64,000 nucleotides of DNA from Runella limosa DSM 17973 (GCF_000482465.1 NZ_KI519420.1:1309116-1373115), one strand, 5' to 3'; positions 35,310 to 44,751 are shown, numbered from the stretch's first letter. Numbers and translations: made by a program. Notes: a model not told the origin generated them from the letters alone.

Positions 35310-37505
35310 ATGAAATATTTTTTTAAACTTACGCTACTACTCGTTTTTGGAAGCTTTGGGGCTTGGTCGCAACAAAATCCCGTTGATAGTATCAAAACCA
35401 CTTATAAAGACTCCATCAAGGTTATTGCAAGACCTTATTCCGACAAAATCTTGCTTCGATGGATGCCTCTTTCTCCGAAATTGTGGAGAAACTCCATTGC
35501 AAGGGGATATACCATCACAAGGCAAACGCTATCTGGAACCAACGTAGTAGCAACTACTTCGTTCACTGTGAAGTTTAATAGTGATAGTACTAAATGGCAC
35601 CTGGCAGACAGTACCTATTACCAAATGGTATATGATAATCATGATGAAGTTATTGAAATGGGGAGTGATACGTCCGCATCGGTTAATTTACAATATAACT
35701 TAGTAGCTGTGGGTGCCGACATGAGTTATGCCGCAGCTAGACTGGGAGGACTGGCTTTTGTTGATTCAACCGTTACCAATGGTGTTACCTATCGATATAG
35801 AATAGAACCTACCCCATTAAACCCTGCCCGTAAATCAGCTAAAACAGCAACATCGCCTATCGTGATTGGTATGGATGCGATAGAAGTTACAGCGAGCTCT
35901 ATTTCATACCCTACACTGGCAGCTCCACAGTTGTCTCGTAAAAAAGGGGTAGTAGAACTTAAATGGGATTTTGATTCCCAAAAAATTTACTACGGAAGCT
36001 ATGTAATCTACCGATCTACAAATGGTGGGGCTTTTGAAAGGCTTAATAGCCAGCTCTGGACAAAGATGGATAATTCTACTCAATTTGTTTACTATTTAGA
36101 CTCCATTCCCAATACCACCACGACTTATACCTATCGTTTAGCGGGTAAAACATATTTTGATGAATATATTCCCTCAGTGACCTCAACAATCACAGTCACT
36201 AAGGAATTGACACAAATACCTGCCATTAAAAACGTTAGAGTGACAAGCCAAGGTGTTGAAGTAAAATGGCGTTTTCCTGCAGATACAGTGATTTCAAATC
36301 TTGCATCGGTGGTTAGTGGTTATCTAATCCATGTTTCTAGCAAAAGTGATAGCGCTTTTCAGTTGATTCGGAGCGTCACAAATCCATCGGATACGGTTGC
36401 TTTAATTGATTCAGTGACAATTTCTAACAAAGTTGCTTTTCGTTTGAGCCACTATTATCGAATCGGCGCGATTGGTGTTGGTAATGATACTACTTGGTCT
36501 TTGCCTTACATTTTAATACCATCCTCGATAGATGTTCCTCCCGCAAGACCAACTAACTTTCGTTCTGCTAGATATAACCCCTCTAGTACATCGAAGCTAC
36601 ACATGGTACGATTGGACTGGAATGAAAATACAGATGCAGATTTATTAGGCTATCGCGTATATCGAACTATTGGCAATGAGACTGAAAAAATAGATGTCTT
36701 TAATGGAATTCGCCGTCGTATATTTACCATAGATACGTTAGGAGAGGACACTGACTACCCCTTAATAAAGTATTACGTATCAGCGGTGGATAGCAACTAC
36801 CACGAATCTGAGTTAGCCATTATAACCTACCAAAAACCCGACACTCAACCTCCGATTTCACCTGTCATTACAAAATATCAGGTAAAAGGAACGGATGTAG
36901 ATATATATTGGGCTAAATCTTCTAGCCATGATGTTCAAAGAACTGAAATATGGCGAAAACTAAACGAAGTGTCGGGTACGTGGTCTATCATTAAAACACT
37001 GAACGCAACAGATACGACAAGAATGATGACAGATACGAGTTTAATGGTTGGCAAAACCTACGTATATACAGTTGCGGCATTTGATTCTAGTGGGAACAAA
37101 TCATGTTATGATGTTCCAAAGTTCCAATCATCGCAGAATGTGGGCGATTGTTATCAACTAGTAATTGTCGAAATTGTTACAGACCAGAAGCCTACGTTTA
37201 CAAATTTAACAGCTACTATTGATAGTGTAAGTACAACGCCAGCGATTACGCTTCATTGGAGTTATACAGCGTCTGATATTGAACATTTTGAGTTATATCG
37301 TTCAGAGACCCCCAAAGTGACTAATGGAACCAATACCACGACCAATTTTACACTTTGGCGTACACTAAATGCGGTAGAAAACAGTACTCAAGAAGATGAG
37401 CCAAAGTATTCTTACACTTTCAAATATGGCATTAGAGCAGTATTTAAAGATGGAAGAACCAGCAATATGAAACAAATGACAGTTGTTATGCCTGATAAAT
37501 TGTAA
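35310..37505 (+). CDS. Exported fibronectin type III repeat protein (cargo trio member 3)
   Basis: 731 aa with a signal peptide ending near AWSQQ. At least four or five FN3-type repeats are visible from their strand motifs: 'KILLRWMPLS', 'VVELKWDFDSQKIYYGSYVIYRS', 'VEVKWRFPAD', 'VRLDWNENTDADLLGYRVYRT', 'VDIYWAKSSSHDVQRTEIWRK' and 'ITLHWSYTASDIEHFELYRS'. FN3 domains act as spacers or binding modules in secreted proteins. No catalytic or sorting domain. Starts 26 bp after the 1179-aa gene and is followed by a strong terminator, closing the cluster. Confidence 0.75.
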   Translation: MKYFFKLTLLLVFGSFGAWSQQNPVDSIKTTYKDSIKVIARPYSDKILLRWMPLSPKLWRNSIARGYTITRQTLSGTNVVATTSFTVKFNSDSTKWHLADSTYYQMVYDNHDEVIEMGSDTSASVNLQYNLVAVGADMSYAAARLGGLAFVDSTVTNGVTYRYRIEPTPLNPARKSAKTATSPIVIGMDAIEVTASSISYPTLAAPQLSRKKGVVELKWDFDSQKIYYGSYVIYRSTNGGAFERLNSQLWTKMDNSTQFVYYLDSIPNTTTTYTYRLAGKTYFDEYIPSVTSTITVTKELTQIPAIKNVRVTSQGVEVKWRFPADTVISNLASVVSGYLIHVSSKSDSAFQLIRSVTNPSDTVALIDSVTISNKVAFRLSHYYRIGAIGVGNDTTWSLPYILIPSSIDVPPARPTNFRSARYNPSSTSKLHMVRLDWNENTDADLLGYRVYRTIGNETEKIDVFNGIRRRIFTIDTLGEDTDYPLIKYYVSAVDSNYHESELAIITYQKPDTQPPISPVITKYQVKGTDVDIYWAKSSSHDVQRTEIWRKLNEVSGTWSIIKTLNATDTTRMMTDTSLMVGKTYVYTVAAFDSSGNKSCYDVPKFQSSQNVGDCYQLVIVEIVTDQKPTFTNLTATIDSVSTTPAITLHWSYTASDIEHFELYRSETPKVTNGTNTTTNFTLWRTLNAVENSTQEDEPKYSYTFKYGIRAVFKDGRTSNMKQMTVVMPDKL

Positions 37506-37534
37506 CGGGGGGTAATAGGCTGGACAATTGATAT

Positions 37535-37575
37535 CAAAGAAAATATCGACTCAAAAAAAGTCGATATTTTCTTTG
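37535..37575 (+). terminator. Rho-independent-like terminator after the FN3 gene
   Basis: A perfect 17-bp inverted repeat (37535-37551, 37559-37575) with a 7-nt A-rich loop, 29 bp after the stop. The upper strand ends the stem in TATTTTCTTTG. It closes the cargo trio transcript. Confidence 0.75.
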
Positions 37576-37785
37576 AAAGAAGTAATTTTCAGTTTGAAAA
37601 GTGGCGAAATTATAAAAATATCCATTATTTTTTATATGTATGTAATTACCGTTTACTAAATCATTAAAAAATAACATTGACTTTCTAACTAAAGTGCCTA
37701 TCTTTCTACATACATTCACCCTTATCTACACTAATGCCTATGAAACATCCCTGATTTTTGTAATAAAACTTCACTTTTAAAAAAA

Positions 37786-38073
37786 TGTATGAAGATGAAA
37801 CTCTTATTTAAGCCATGGCTGTATGCAGCTGGTATTATAAATGGGATAGACTTTATTATTTATACTGGAGCAGAACAATATTTTTCAGTCTCAGGTAAAT
37901 TTCATAATACTGTGGAGAGGAACTCACAATTGCTCAGAAGAAAGTTGGATAATTACAGGAAAATGGGCTCTATAAATTTTTAACACATGGTGGAGGTATT
38001 TAATTATGTTTCAGAGAAGTTATTAACTGACTCTATTTTATTTCTTCCACCCAATGGAAAGGTGAGTAATTAA
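37786..38073 (+). pseudogene. Possible decayed lipocalin-like gene
   Basis: A 64-aa frame from 37789 opens plausibly but ends in noise. In other frames, pieces read SEESWIITGKWAL (about 37935-37975), the usual start of a lipocalin-like domain, and after further shifts MVEVFNYVSEKLL...FLPPNGKVSN (37986-38073). Together they look like a short lipoprotein gene broken by frameshifts. Evidence is thin because each piece is short. Confidence 0.3.
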
Positions 38074-38091
38074 ATTTAAAATACAAATGCT

Positions 38092-38523
38092 ATGAAACGA
38101 AGACAATTTATCAGAACCGCAACCACACTACCTCTATTGGCACTTGCAGCTTGCGAGAAAAACCTCCCCTCTACTCCCACTGTCGTGACAGGGAAAGTAA
38201 CAGATGAAAACAATTTGCCCGTGGAAGGTGTGGAATTTTTGTTTTATGGAACCAATAAGAAAGGGTTATCAGGGATACCAACTTTTGACCTATCGGCAAC
38301 ATCAGACAAAGAAGGCATTTATCGCTTTTCGCAAGTAATACCGAATGGGACAGATAATGCCTCCATCTTGCCTCAAGAGACTAACAAATTTCGGTTTGGC
38401 ATTGACTATTCTATTTTCTTTTACAAAGATGGAATAGCTAATGCAGCAACAGCCCCTATTGAAATTGAACGAAAAAACTACGGGAAAGAAAACGTAATTA
38501 ATTTCCAAATCCGAAAAAAATAA
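38092..38523 (+). CDS. Tat-type lipoprotein with a carboxypeptidase-regulatory-like domain
   Basis: 143 aa. The N-terminus MKRRQFIRTATTL is a twin-arginine (RRxFI) signal running into the lipobox LAAC, so a Tat-exported lipoprotein is likely. The mature part has the CarboxypepD_reg-like pattern 'VTGKVTDENNLPVEGVEFLF' and 'SDKEGIYRFSQV', a small beta-sandwich common in Bacteroidota surface proteins. Eight bp separate it from the large hydrolase gene, with which it is probably co-expressed. Confidence 0.7.
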   Translation: MKRRQFIRTATTLPLLALAACEKNLPSTPTVVTGKVTDENNLPVEGVEFLFYGTNKKGLSGIPTFDLSATSDKEGIYRFSQVIPNGTDNASILPQETNKFRFGIDYSIFFYKDGIANAATAPIEIERKNYGKENVINFQIRKK

Positions 38524-38531
38524 TATCATCT

Positions 38532-41500
38532 ATGAAAAAGCACCTACCTATAATTTTCGTGTTTACAATCATTTGTCTGACCTCTGTTTTATCACAGGCT
38601 CAATTTGAGAAAGAGAATAAAGAAGCACTGGCCGCCATGGATACCACTGCCTTGAAAGGTAAGGCATTCCTCAACAAAGCGTCATTTATCAGGCAATTTA
38701 TCGAACCGTTACGTTCCAAAGAAAAAAACAAAGAAGGGAATCCCATTCTTACCTTATCCTCTCTGCATTTTGAAGCCTTAACTCAGATGGTTGAAAAAGC
38801 GGATTTGAATGATAAACCCAAACCCAAAGAAATTACGGATATTCAGACGCGGAGTCGTGACCAAATCACCAGCAGCAACGTAATTCCGATTGGTATCCTC
38901 AATGCCGATGCGACGTTTTTGACCCAAGCTCAAGTCAACGACAATATCAAGGCCAAAAACCAGGGCAAGAAAGCCGATGAGAAAGCCTACGAAAACATTG
39001 AGATGATTGCGGCGGGGTTGCTGCAAGGCGAGGTTTTTCAGGCGGATGTACAGTTTCAGATAAGCCCTAAATTGGTTCAAACCAATATCAAAAACCCCAT
39101 AGAGGGCCTCGAAATAGATTTTCAAGACGGCAAAGGTTGGCAACGCTACGAATATACAGAGCGGTTGATTCCGCATCGGTTTACTACCACAGGTACAGTT
39201 GCGATTGCACTCAAACTCATTACCAAACGAGGCATCTATATCACTTATTGCCCGCTTCAAATCAAAGCATTGGAACGACCCACGTTTTTTGCTACGGGCA
39301 AAATAGCCGCCCCCAAAGTAAAAAATGGTCGTTTAGCAGAAAATGTAGCGGGGGCAGAATATGCTATTCTGACGGGATGCGATGGTGTACTCGACCGCCC
39401 TATTATCATTGCAGAGGGCTTTGATGTAGGGCAAGATATCAATATGTCTGATATTTATACAAAGTATTATCCGTTTTTGTACACATTCCGTAACAATGGC
39501 TATGATTTAGTCTTTGTCAACTACGACGACGGGCGCGATTACATCCAAAACAACGCGCAGGTACTTAAAAGAGTCATTAATGAAATAAACAGCCGAAAAG
39601 TAGGGAGCTATCCATTGGTGGTGGTAGGTGAAAGTATGTCTGGTTTGGTGGCAAGGTGGGCACTGCGCGAAATGGAGAATGCGGGGCAAACCCACAACGT
39701 AAGCCACTTTATTTCGTTTGATACTCCTCACCAAGGAGCAAATGTGCCGCCAGGATTAGTGGCTATGCGGCGAAATTTGGAAGCACTCGCAGGTTTTCGG
39801 GTTTCAGCTTTGGTTAAACTATTTGTTCCTGAGGTTCAGGCCATTGATACGCCTGCAGCACGGCAACTACTCCTGTATCACAATGGTACTGCCCGACATC
39901 CAGACTTTGATAGTTTTCGTCAGGGTTTAGTCAATCTGGGCAATGGGGGCTATCCAGCTCAATGCCGAAACGTTGCTTTGCTTAACGGGAGTTTGTCAGG
40001 AGTCAGGCAAAATAATGCAACGGGTGGTGGCCTAAACCCCGGAGATAGAATATTAGATGTAGATTTTTGGGGAATATTATGCAACGCCTTTCTTTCAGCT
40101 TGGACCAATAACCTTAACCAGAATACAATGGTCTATGAAGGGGCAGGAATTGGCATCTGCAATGGTGCCAGTTATGGAAATTTACATGTCAATTTACCGT
40201 TCAATTTTGATCGCCTTCCCGGAGGATTTATTAATCCTAATTTCGACAATTTTTCGTGGCCTTTGATGGGTTATGTTGAACCCAGATTTTCATTTGTACC
40301 TACCTTTAGCTCAATTGATTATCGGGGAACACTCAACTCCGACAATGATTATACCTTTGCTATCAGCAACAACATCATCAATGCCAACAACCAAGTCATT
40401 CGCCCCGATTTGACTCCTTTTGCAGCTATTTATGGAAATAACGATAATAATACAGACCATTCATTTTCACAGCCAATTACTTCAGCTTGGAACACTTTAG
40501 CGCAACGGGAGTTTGGGTTAAGTCAATTTACCATACAATCAGGCTGTACGTTGCCTATTCCTCCTGCGGTGGTGGAAACCCGCCAAGAAGGTCGTTGGGG
40601 ACAGTGGGTAAACCGTCCCTTGACTACGGTTTGTAAACACACGCCCACGTGGAAATTACCACCTGCCCCTAATGTGGTTACACTTCTTATTCCGAATGGA
40701 GACCAAATAAACAACTACCGACAGTTCATCCGGGTAGAAGGAAATGGTCATTCCCTAGTGCTGGGTGTGGATGCCACTAATCGGGTTCGATTCAATTATA
40801 ACAATCTTCCCATTGGTACTTACACTATTTCAGCCGTCAGACAATATTTTGGCACAAGCACAGGAGAAGTAAGTACTTCTGGTACATTTCAAATCATAGG
40901 CAATTGCCGAATCGGTGTAGGATGTCCCGCCGATGAAGATGAAGGCGAGATTATCGGGACATTGGTTAATGAAGATAAAGTTTGCTATGCCCACAAGGTT
41001 AACGGTACATGGATAGCCGCGCTGGAGGATGGTTCTTTTGTATCGCGCAGTCGTTTGATAGCGAACGGTATAAGTGTTGACGGAGCTAATTGTTTTGCAG
41101 AAACCGACCCGCAGGGTAGCAATCCTGCCTCTTCATGCCCCAATTTAGGGAGTATCAGTTATCAACGTTGGGAAAATATCGGAGGAGGTACAAGTATTAC
41201 TGATTTTCGTAACGCAACCGCCAATCTTACCACTTCACCAAGTTTTTCACAGAATCTTGCCCTCTTTGAAGCACCAATCAATATAGCTGATAGCTATGGT
41301 GCGCGTTTTCGAGGATACATTTGTCCGCCTACTACCGGCAATTATACCTTTTGGGTTGCGGGAGATGACAACGTGGAACTATGGCTTAGTACAAATGAAG
41401 ACCCGGTCAATGCGCAAAGAATAGCTTATCATAACAATTGGACAAATCCCCAAGATTGGTTTCTTTTCAATTCTCAACAGTCTGTGTATGTCAATTTGCA

Positions 41501-42605
41501 AGCAGGACAGAAATATTATATTGAAGCAGTAATGAAAGAAGGCTTTGGCGGTGATAACTTGGCTGTAGGCTGGCAATTACCCAACGGAGCAATGGAGCGG
41601 CCCATCCCTGGCAATAGGTTGATACCTTTCGATGGAGGAAGCGGTAGCAGTTGTAATTTCAGTCTTTCGCCAAGTAGCAGCAACGCAACGCCGAGCTGTG
41701 GCGCCAGTGTCACTCTAAATGCCAATTGCAGCGGTAGCGATTGTGGTGGTGTGAGCTACACTTGGAGTGGAAACGGCCTAAGCAGTAGTAGCAGTTCGGT
41801 TAGTACCAACGTCCCCTCTTCCAATGGCACTTATACCTACACTGTAACCGCCTCTAAATCAGGTTGCGGAAATCAGGCGGGTAGTGTTAATGTAACTGTC
41901 AGTGGATGTAGTAGCGGAGGTGGAAGTCTCAATCAATGTATTGAATCTGAAAGCTCGTCGGGCTCGGGAGCCATTACAAGCGATCCTAACGCCTCAAATG
42001 GCTCTACCCGTGGGGAAGAAAACAACTATAACCATTATGTAGATTATGTTGTCACTAGTGTCCCTTCGGCGGGCACGTACTACGTCAAATTGCGTTATTA
42101 TTCGTCGGCTGCTCCTACCATTGGGGTACAAATCAACGGAGGGGGAAGCAGTAATATCTCACTCCCAAGTAGTGGCTCTTGGAACATCGTGTGGGCTGAA
42201 CATACCTTTACAGTCAGCCTATCGGCAGGTACAAATACGATTCGTATCCAAGGAGTAAGCGGAGGTAGCTGCCGTCAAGACCGTATTTGTGTGAGCAGCA
42301 ATCCGCCACGGATAGGGCTAGAAAAGGAAGGTTTGGCAACCGATACTGAGGTATCTATCTTAGAACTGTATCCTAATCCTACGGGAGGAAAAGTAACCGT
42401 CCAGTATTATTTGGAGAAAGGTCAAAAAGCCAGTTTGCAATTTATCAATGCGAGTGGGCAGGTTTTGTTGCAAAAATCACTCACGGGAGAAGGAAATTGG
42501 CAAAAAAGTCAAGCAGATTTATCTGAGCATCCCGAAGGCAGTTACGCGGTTCGGATGGAGACTCAAGAAAAGATAGTCTCGCGGAAGTTTTTGATTATCA
42601 AATAA
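38532..42605 (+). CDS. Secreted alpha/beta-hydrolase (lipase-like) with PA14, sugar-binding and T9SS sorting domains
   Basis: 1357 aa with a signal peptide. A hydrolase domain (about 240-520) shows 'PIIIAEGFDVG', the nucleophile motif VVVGESMSGLVARW (GxSxG at about residue 367) and 'SFDTPHQG'. A PA14-like domain follows (about 880-1030; 'YTFWVAGDDNVELWLS', 'AGQKYYIEAVMKEGFGGDN'), then an Ig-like Ser-rich segment (1040-1130), a CBM6/CBM35-like domain (about 1133-1253, 'GTYYVKLRYYSS') and a type A T9SS C-terminal domain (ELYPNPTGGKV to the end, 'VSRKFLIIK'). It should be exported and fixed to the surface by T9SS. Lipase or esterase substrate unknown. Confidence 0.8.
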   Translation: MKKHLPIIFVFTIICLTSVLSQAQFEKENKEALAAMDTTALKGKAFLNKASFIRQFIEPLRSKEKNKEGNPILTLSSLHFEALTQMVEKADLNDKPKPKEITDIQTRSRDQITSSNVIPIGILNADATFLTQAQVNDNIKAKNQGKKADEKAYENIEMIAAGLLQGEVFQADVQFQISPKLVQTNIKNPIEGLEIDFQDGKGWQRYEYTERLIPHRFTTTGTVAIALKLITKRGIYITYCPLQIKALERPTFFATGKIAAPKVKNGRLAENVAGAEYAILTGCDGVLDRPIIIAEGFDVGQDINMSDIYTKYYPFLYTFRNNGYDLVFVNYDDGRDYIQNNAQVLKRVINEINSRKVGSYPLVVVGESMSGLVARWALREMENAGQTHNVSHFISFDTPHQGANVPPGLVAMRRNLEALAGFRVSALVKLFVPEVQAIDTPAARQLLLYHNGTARHPDFDSFRQGLVNLGNGGYPAQCRNVALLNGSLSGVRQNNATGGGLNPGDRILDVDFWGILCNAFLSAWTNNLNQNTMVYEGAGIGICNGASYGNLHVNLPFNFDRLPGGFINPNFDNFSWPLMGYVEPRFSFVPTFSSIDYRGTLNSDNDYTFAISNNIINANNQVIRPDLTPFAAIYGNNDNNTDHSFSQPITSAWNTLAQREFGLSQFTIQSGCTLPIPPAVVETRQEGRWGQWVNRPLTTVCKHTPTWKLPPAPNVVTLLIPNGDQINNYRQFIRVEGNGHSLVLGVDATNRVRFNYNNLPIGTYTISAVRQYFGTSTGEVSTSGTFQIIGNCRIGVGCPADEDEGEIIGTLVNEDKVCYAHKVNGTWIAALEDGSFVSRSRLIANGISVDGANCFAETDPQGSNPASSCPNLGSISYQRWENIGGGTSITDFRNATANLTTSPSFSQNLALFEAPINIADSYGARFRGYICPPTTGNYTFWVAGDDNVELWLSTNEDPVNAQRIAYHNNWTNPQDWFLFNSQQSVYVNLQAGQKYYIEAVMKEGFGGDNLAVGWQLPNGAMERPIPGNRLIPFDGGSGSSCNFSLSPSSSNATPSCGASVTLNANCSGSDCGGVSYTWSGNGLSSSSSSVSTNVPSSNGTYTYTVTASKSGCGNQAGSVNVTVSGCSSGGGSLNQCIESESSSGSGAITSDPNASNGSTRGEENNYNHYVDYVVTSVPSAGTYYVKLRYYSSAAPTIGVQINGGGSSNISLPSSGSWNIVWAEHTFTVSLSAGTNTIRIQGVSGGSCRQDRICVSSNPPRIGLEKEGLATDTEVSILELYPNPTGGKVTVQYYLEKGQKASLQFINASGQVLLQKSLTGEGNWQKSQADLSEHPEGSYAVRMETQEKIVSRKFLIIK

Positions 42606-42614
42606 TATTTTTAG

Positions 42615-42663
42615 TTCCCATAAAAAAGGCGATTCTCAAAGTGAGTCGCCTTTTTTATGGGAA
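42615..42663 (+). terminator. Bidirectional-looking terminator after the T9SS hydrolase gene
   Basis: Arms TTCCCATAAAAAAGGCGA and TCGCCTTTTTTATGGGAA are perfectly complementary, with a further TCA/TGA extension and a short loop. The TTTTTT run gives a U-tract on either strand. It starts 9 bp after the stop. Confidence 0.8.
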
Positions 42664-43130
42664 TGATAATTAAGCTGTTTAAAAATGGGTTTGATAACTT
42701 TAGGTGTCAGTAAATCTGTAGAGAAAAAGTATTGGAAGGGTTCGTCTAGGAGTAATGTACCCTAGGCGTTTGAGCAGGTTAGGATGGTTTTAGATCGGAT
42801 AATGATGCAAATACTCATTTCAGGGACAGGCTTAGTATAGGATTGGGTTGGATAAACATCACTAACATTGGTATTAGTCCTTGAATTTTTGCTATAACCA
42901 GTGCCGTTTCGAAATCAATTCATTTTATGACGTATTAATTAACTTCATAGTTTCCAGTGTGCCTCTTTTGTCGGTAGGTGATTTTGATTGTTTTTTGTTT
43001 TGAAATTTTTTGGAAAGAAGAGAGTTGCTGAGATAACTTTTTCCCTAAAAGAAAGACTGTATTTAATTGTTTAAAAACTGGTTATATTTTTATTTAAGAT
43101 TGATGATTAAAATATTGATGATTTACGGGG
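42664..43130. other. 467-bp intergenic region upstream of the origin
   Basis: No convincing reading frame, tRNA or insertion sequence was seen. The sequence becomes AT-rich toward the iterons. Possibly part of the replication control region or remnant DNA between cargo and backbone. Confidence 0.4.
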
Positions 43131-43152
43131 CTTGTAATTCATTGATTACAAG
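43131..43152. repeat. 8-bp inverted repeat flanking the iterons
   Basis: CTTGTAAT (43131-43138) and ATTACAAG (43145-43152) form a perfect hairpin with a 6-nt loop immediately before the iteron array. Confidence 0.5.
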
Positions 43153-43170
43153 GCGGTTATGCGGGTTAAT

Positions 43171-43327
43171 TCTGTCAAAATGTAGTCTAACTCTGTCAAA
43201 ATGTAGTCTAATTCTGTCAAAATGTAGTCTAACTCTGTCAAAATGTAGTCTAACTCTGTCAAAATGTAGTCTTTAATTCTGTCAAAATGTAGTCTAATTC
43301 TGTCAAAATGTAGTCTAATTCTGTCAA
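43171..43327 (+). repeat. Iteron array of the plasmid replication origin
   Basis: Seven copies of TCTGTCAAAATGTAGTCTAA start at 43171, 43192, 43213, 43234, 43255, 43278 and 43299. They are spaced 21 bp, with one 23-bp step, and an eighth is truncated (43320-43327). Isolated copies lie at 43487-43503 and 43696-43715. The 21-bp spacing keeps sites on one helix face, as expected for initiator binding. A Rep_3-type initiator gene follows, and an AT-rich stretch (43328-43420) suits strand opening. Confidence 0.9.
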
Positions 43328-43359
43328 TTAATATGACTGACATTATTTTTTGACAGAAT
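43318..43359. promoter_or_regulatory. Inverted iteron halves at the end of the array
   Basis: ATTCTGTCAA (43318-43327) faces TTGACAGAAT (43350-43359). An inverted pair of initiator half-sites next to the direct repeats is the classical arrangement for handcuffing or autoregulation in Rep_3 plasmids. Confidence 0.55.
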
Positions 43360-43403
43360 AAATTTTGAATAAGAATAAATTAAATATTATTGAATTTATT
43401 TCT

Positions 43404-43431
43404 TTTGTATTATTTAATAATTGTACCTTTG
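43404..43431 (+). promoter_or_regulatory. Predicted promoter upstream of repB
   Basis: TTTG (43404-43407) and the consensus -7 TACCTTTG (43424-43431) are separated by 16 bp, slightly short of the usual spacing. A transcript from here would carry a leader of about 360 nt containing one isolated iteron and a hairpin before repB. Confidence 0.5.
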
Positions 43432-43593
43432 TAAACCTAGATTGCCTGCTTTAAAGGTTACGTATTGCCAAAAGACTTGTTTAAATTCTGTCAAAATGTA
43501 GTCGTTTTCTTCTTTTTTTGTTTATAATTATTTGATTTTCAGTGATTTATGTGTATTTGATATATTGTTGTTAGCTATCGAGGTGTTGAGAAG

Positions 43594-43617
43594 CCGTAAA
43601 AATGGCATTTTTTACGG
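43594..43617 (+). promoter_or_regulatory. Hairpin in the repB leader
   Basis: CCGTAAAAA (43594-43602) and TTTTTACGG (43609-43617) pair perfectly around a 6-nt loop, followed by a short T-rich stretch. It could act as an attenuator or as a counter-transcript target controlling copy number. Confidence 0.45.
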
Positions 43618-43716
43618 TATTTTAATGAAAAAACTTTATCAATAAACAAATTTCAATTTTATAATACATTGATATACAGTTGATTGTGTTTAATTCTGTC
43701 AAAATGTAGTCCAACT

Positions 43717-43760
43717 CTGTCAAAAAGTTAAAATTTCTGACACTTTTTTTATTTGACAGA
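43717..43760. promoter_or_regulatory. Inverted iteron halves directly upstream of repB
   Basis: TCTGTCAAA (43717-43725) faces TTTGACAGA (43752-43760), ending 35 bp before the repB ATG. A pair of inverted half-iterons at this place is the expected autoregulatory operator where initiator dimers repress repB. Confidence 0.6.
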
Positions 43761-43795
43761 TTATTTTTTTTAACTTGCTTTCAAATCAAAGAAAA

Positions 43796-44737
43796 ATGAA
43801 GTTAAAGCATTACAATAGACAGCCAAATGCTTCAATTATGACTCGCCAGAGCTTTTCACTTCTGGAGAAGAGAGTTTTTTATATCGTGTTGAATCAGTTA
43901 AGTGAAGCAGATATAAATCTAAAGCAAAATAAGCAATTTAGAATACCGGCCAAGCTCATTACCCAAAACTATCGACAAATGCTTGGCATGGCCCAGTCGT
44001 TGATGCGTAACTGTCAGATATGGTTAAGGAACGATGAACAAAAGGAGTTTCAAGCTTATAATGTATTTTCGTCAGCTAGATATAGTGCCAAAGAGGGCAT
44101 CTTTGAAATAGGGTTATCGTATGAGGTGATACCCCACATTGCTCAAATTAAAAGTGGCTATACAGAATATGAATTAGCAATTGCGCTATCGCTCAATAAA
44201 ACCTATTCGCAAAGGTTGTATGAAATGCTATCGCGTTGGAAGAACTTTAATGGTGGTACTTGGTCTCAAGTCTCAGTTGAAGACCTGAGAGACTTACTGG
44301 GAGCCAATGAGGAAACCTATGATGATTTTGGGCAACTAAAGAGACGCGTGTTGGACCCAAGTTGTGAAGAAATTTCGGAAAAAACTGACATTAGCTGTAG
44401 CTATCAAATACAGAAAACAGGCAGAAAAGTAACTCACCTGAGTTTTTACATTCAAACTCAAAATTCAAAAGCAATACAAGAATTGCAAGAAATTCGTGAG
44501 GCACTGAATGCTCTAAATATGGATGACCGTTGGAAATACATGCACGAACGGTTGGAAATGTATGATTTTACTAAAATTCAAAGGAACAAGATACTGCAAG
44601 ATGAAGATTTAGCCAATCGTTTTGTAAACGCCGATATGGAAATACAAGCAGGCAAAAGAAAACCCAATGATGCAACAGCATATATGGCTGTCATTCTTGG
44701 TTTTAATGAAAGTAGGGTAAGAAAAGCAAAAAAATAA
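43796..44737 (+). CDS. repB: Rep_3-type plasmid replication initiator (RepB)
   Basis: 313 aa from ATG 43796; a TTG at 43775 would add seven residues but ATG is preferred. Rep_3 (PF01051) hallmarks are 'MTRQSFSLLEKRVFYIVLNQL' near the N-terminus, a double winged-helix layout and 'YELAIALSLNKTYSQRLYEMLSRWKNFNGG' (about 123-152) leading into 'SVEDLRDLLGANEETYDDFGQLKRRVLDPSCEEI'. It binds the 21-bp iterons upstream and opens the origin; dimers probably bind the inverted half-sites to repress their own gene. Size fits family members (about 280-350 aa). Confidence 0.92.
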   Translation: MKLKHYNRQPNASIMTRQSFSLLEKRVFYIVLNQLSEADINLKQNKQFRIPAKLITQNYRQMLGMAQSLMRNCQIWLRNDEQKEFQAYNVFSSARYSAKEGIFEIGLSYEVIPHIAQIKSGYTEYELAIALSLNKTYSQRLYEMLSRWKNFNGGTWSQVSVEDLRDLLGANEETYDDFGQLKRRVLDPSCEEISEKTDISCSYQIQKTGRKVTHLSFYIQTQNSKAIQELQEIREALNALNMDDRWKYMHERLEMYDFTKIQRNKILQDEDLANRFVNADMEIQAGKRKPNDATAYMAVILGFNESRVRKAKK

Positions 44738-44751
44738 ATGCGGAAGAGTAT

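Noticed and set aside
43171-43327. CRISPR array
   Set aside because: The units repeat directly without unique spacers, and no cas genes are present.
43067-43343. Open frames on both strands across the iterons (repeat peptides such as LSKCS and DRIRLHF)
   Set aside because: They arise because the 21-bp iteron length is a multiple of three; no protein-like context, no start signal.
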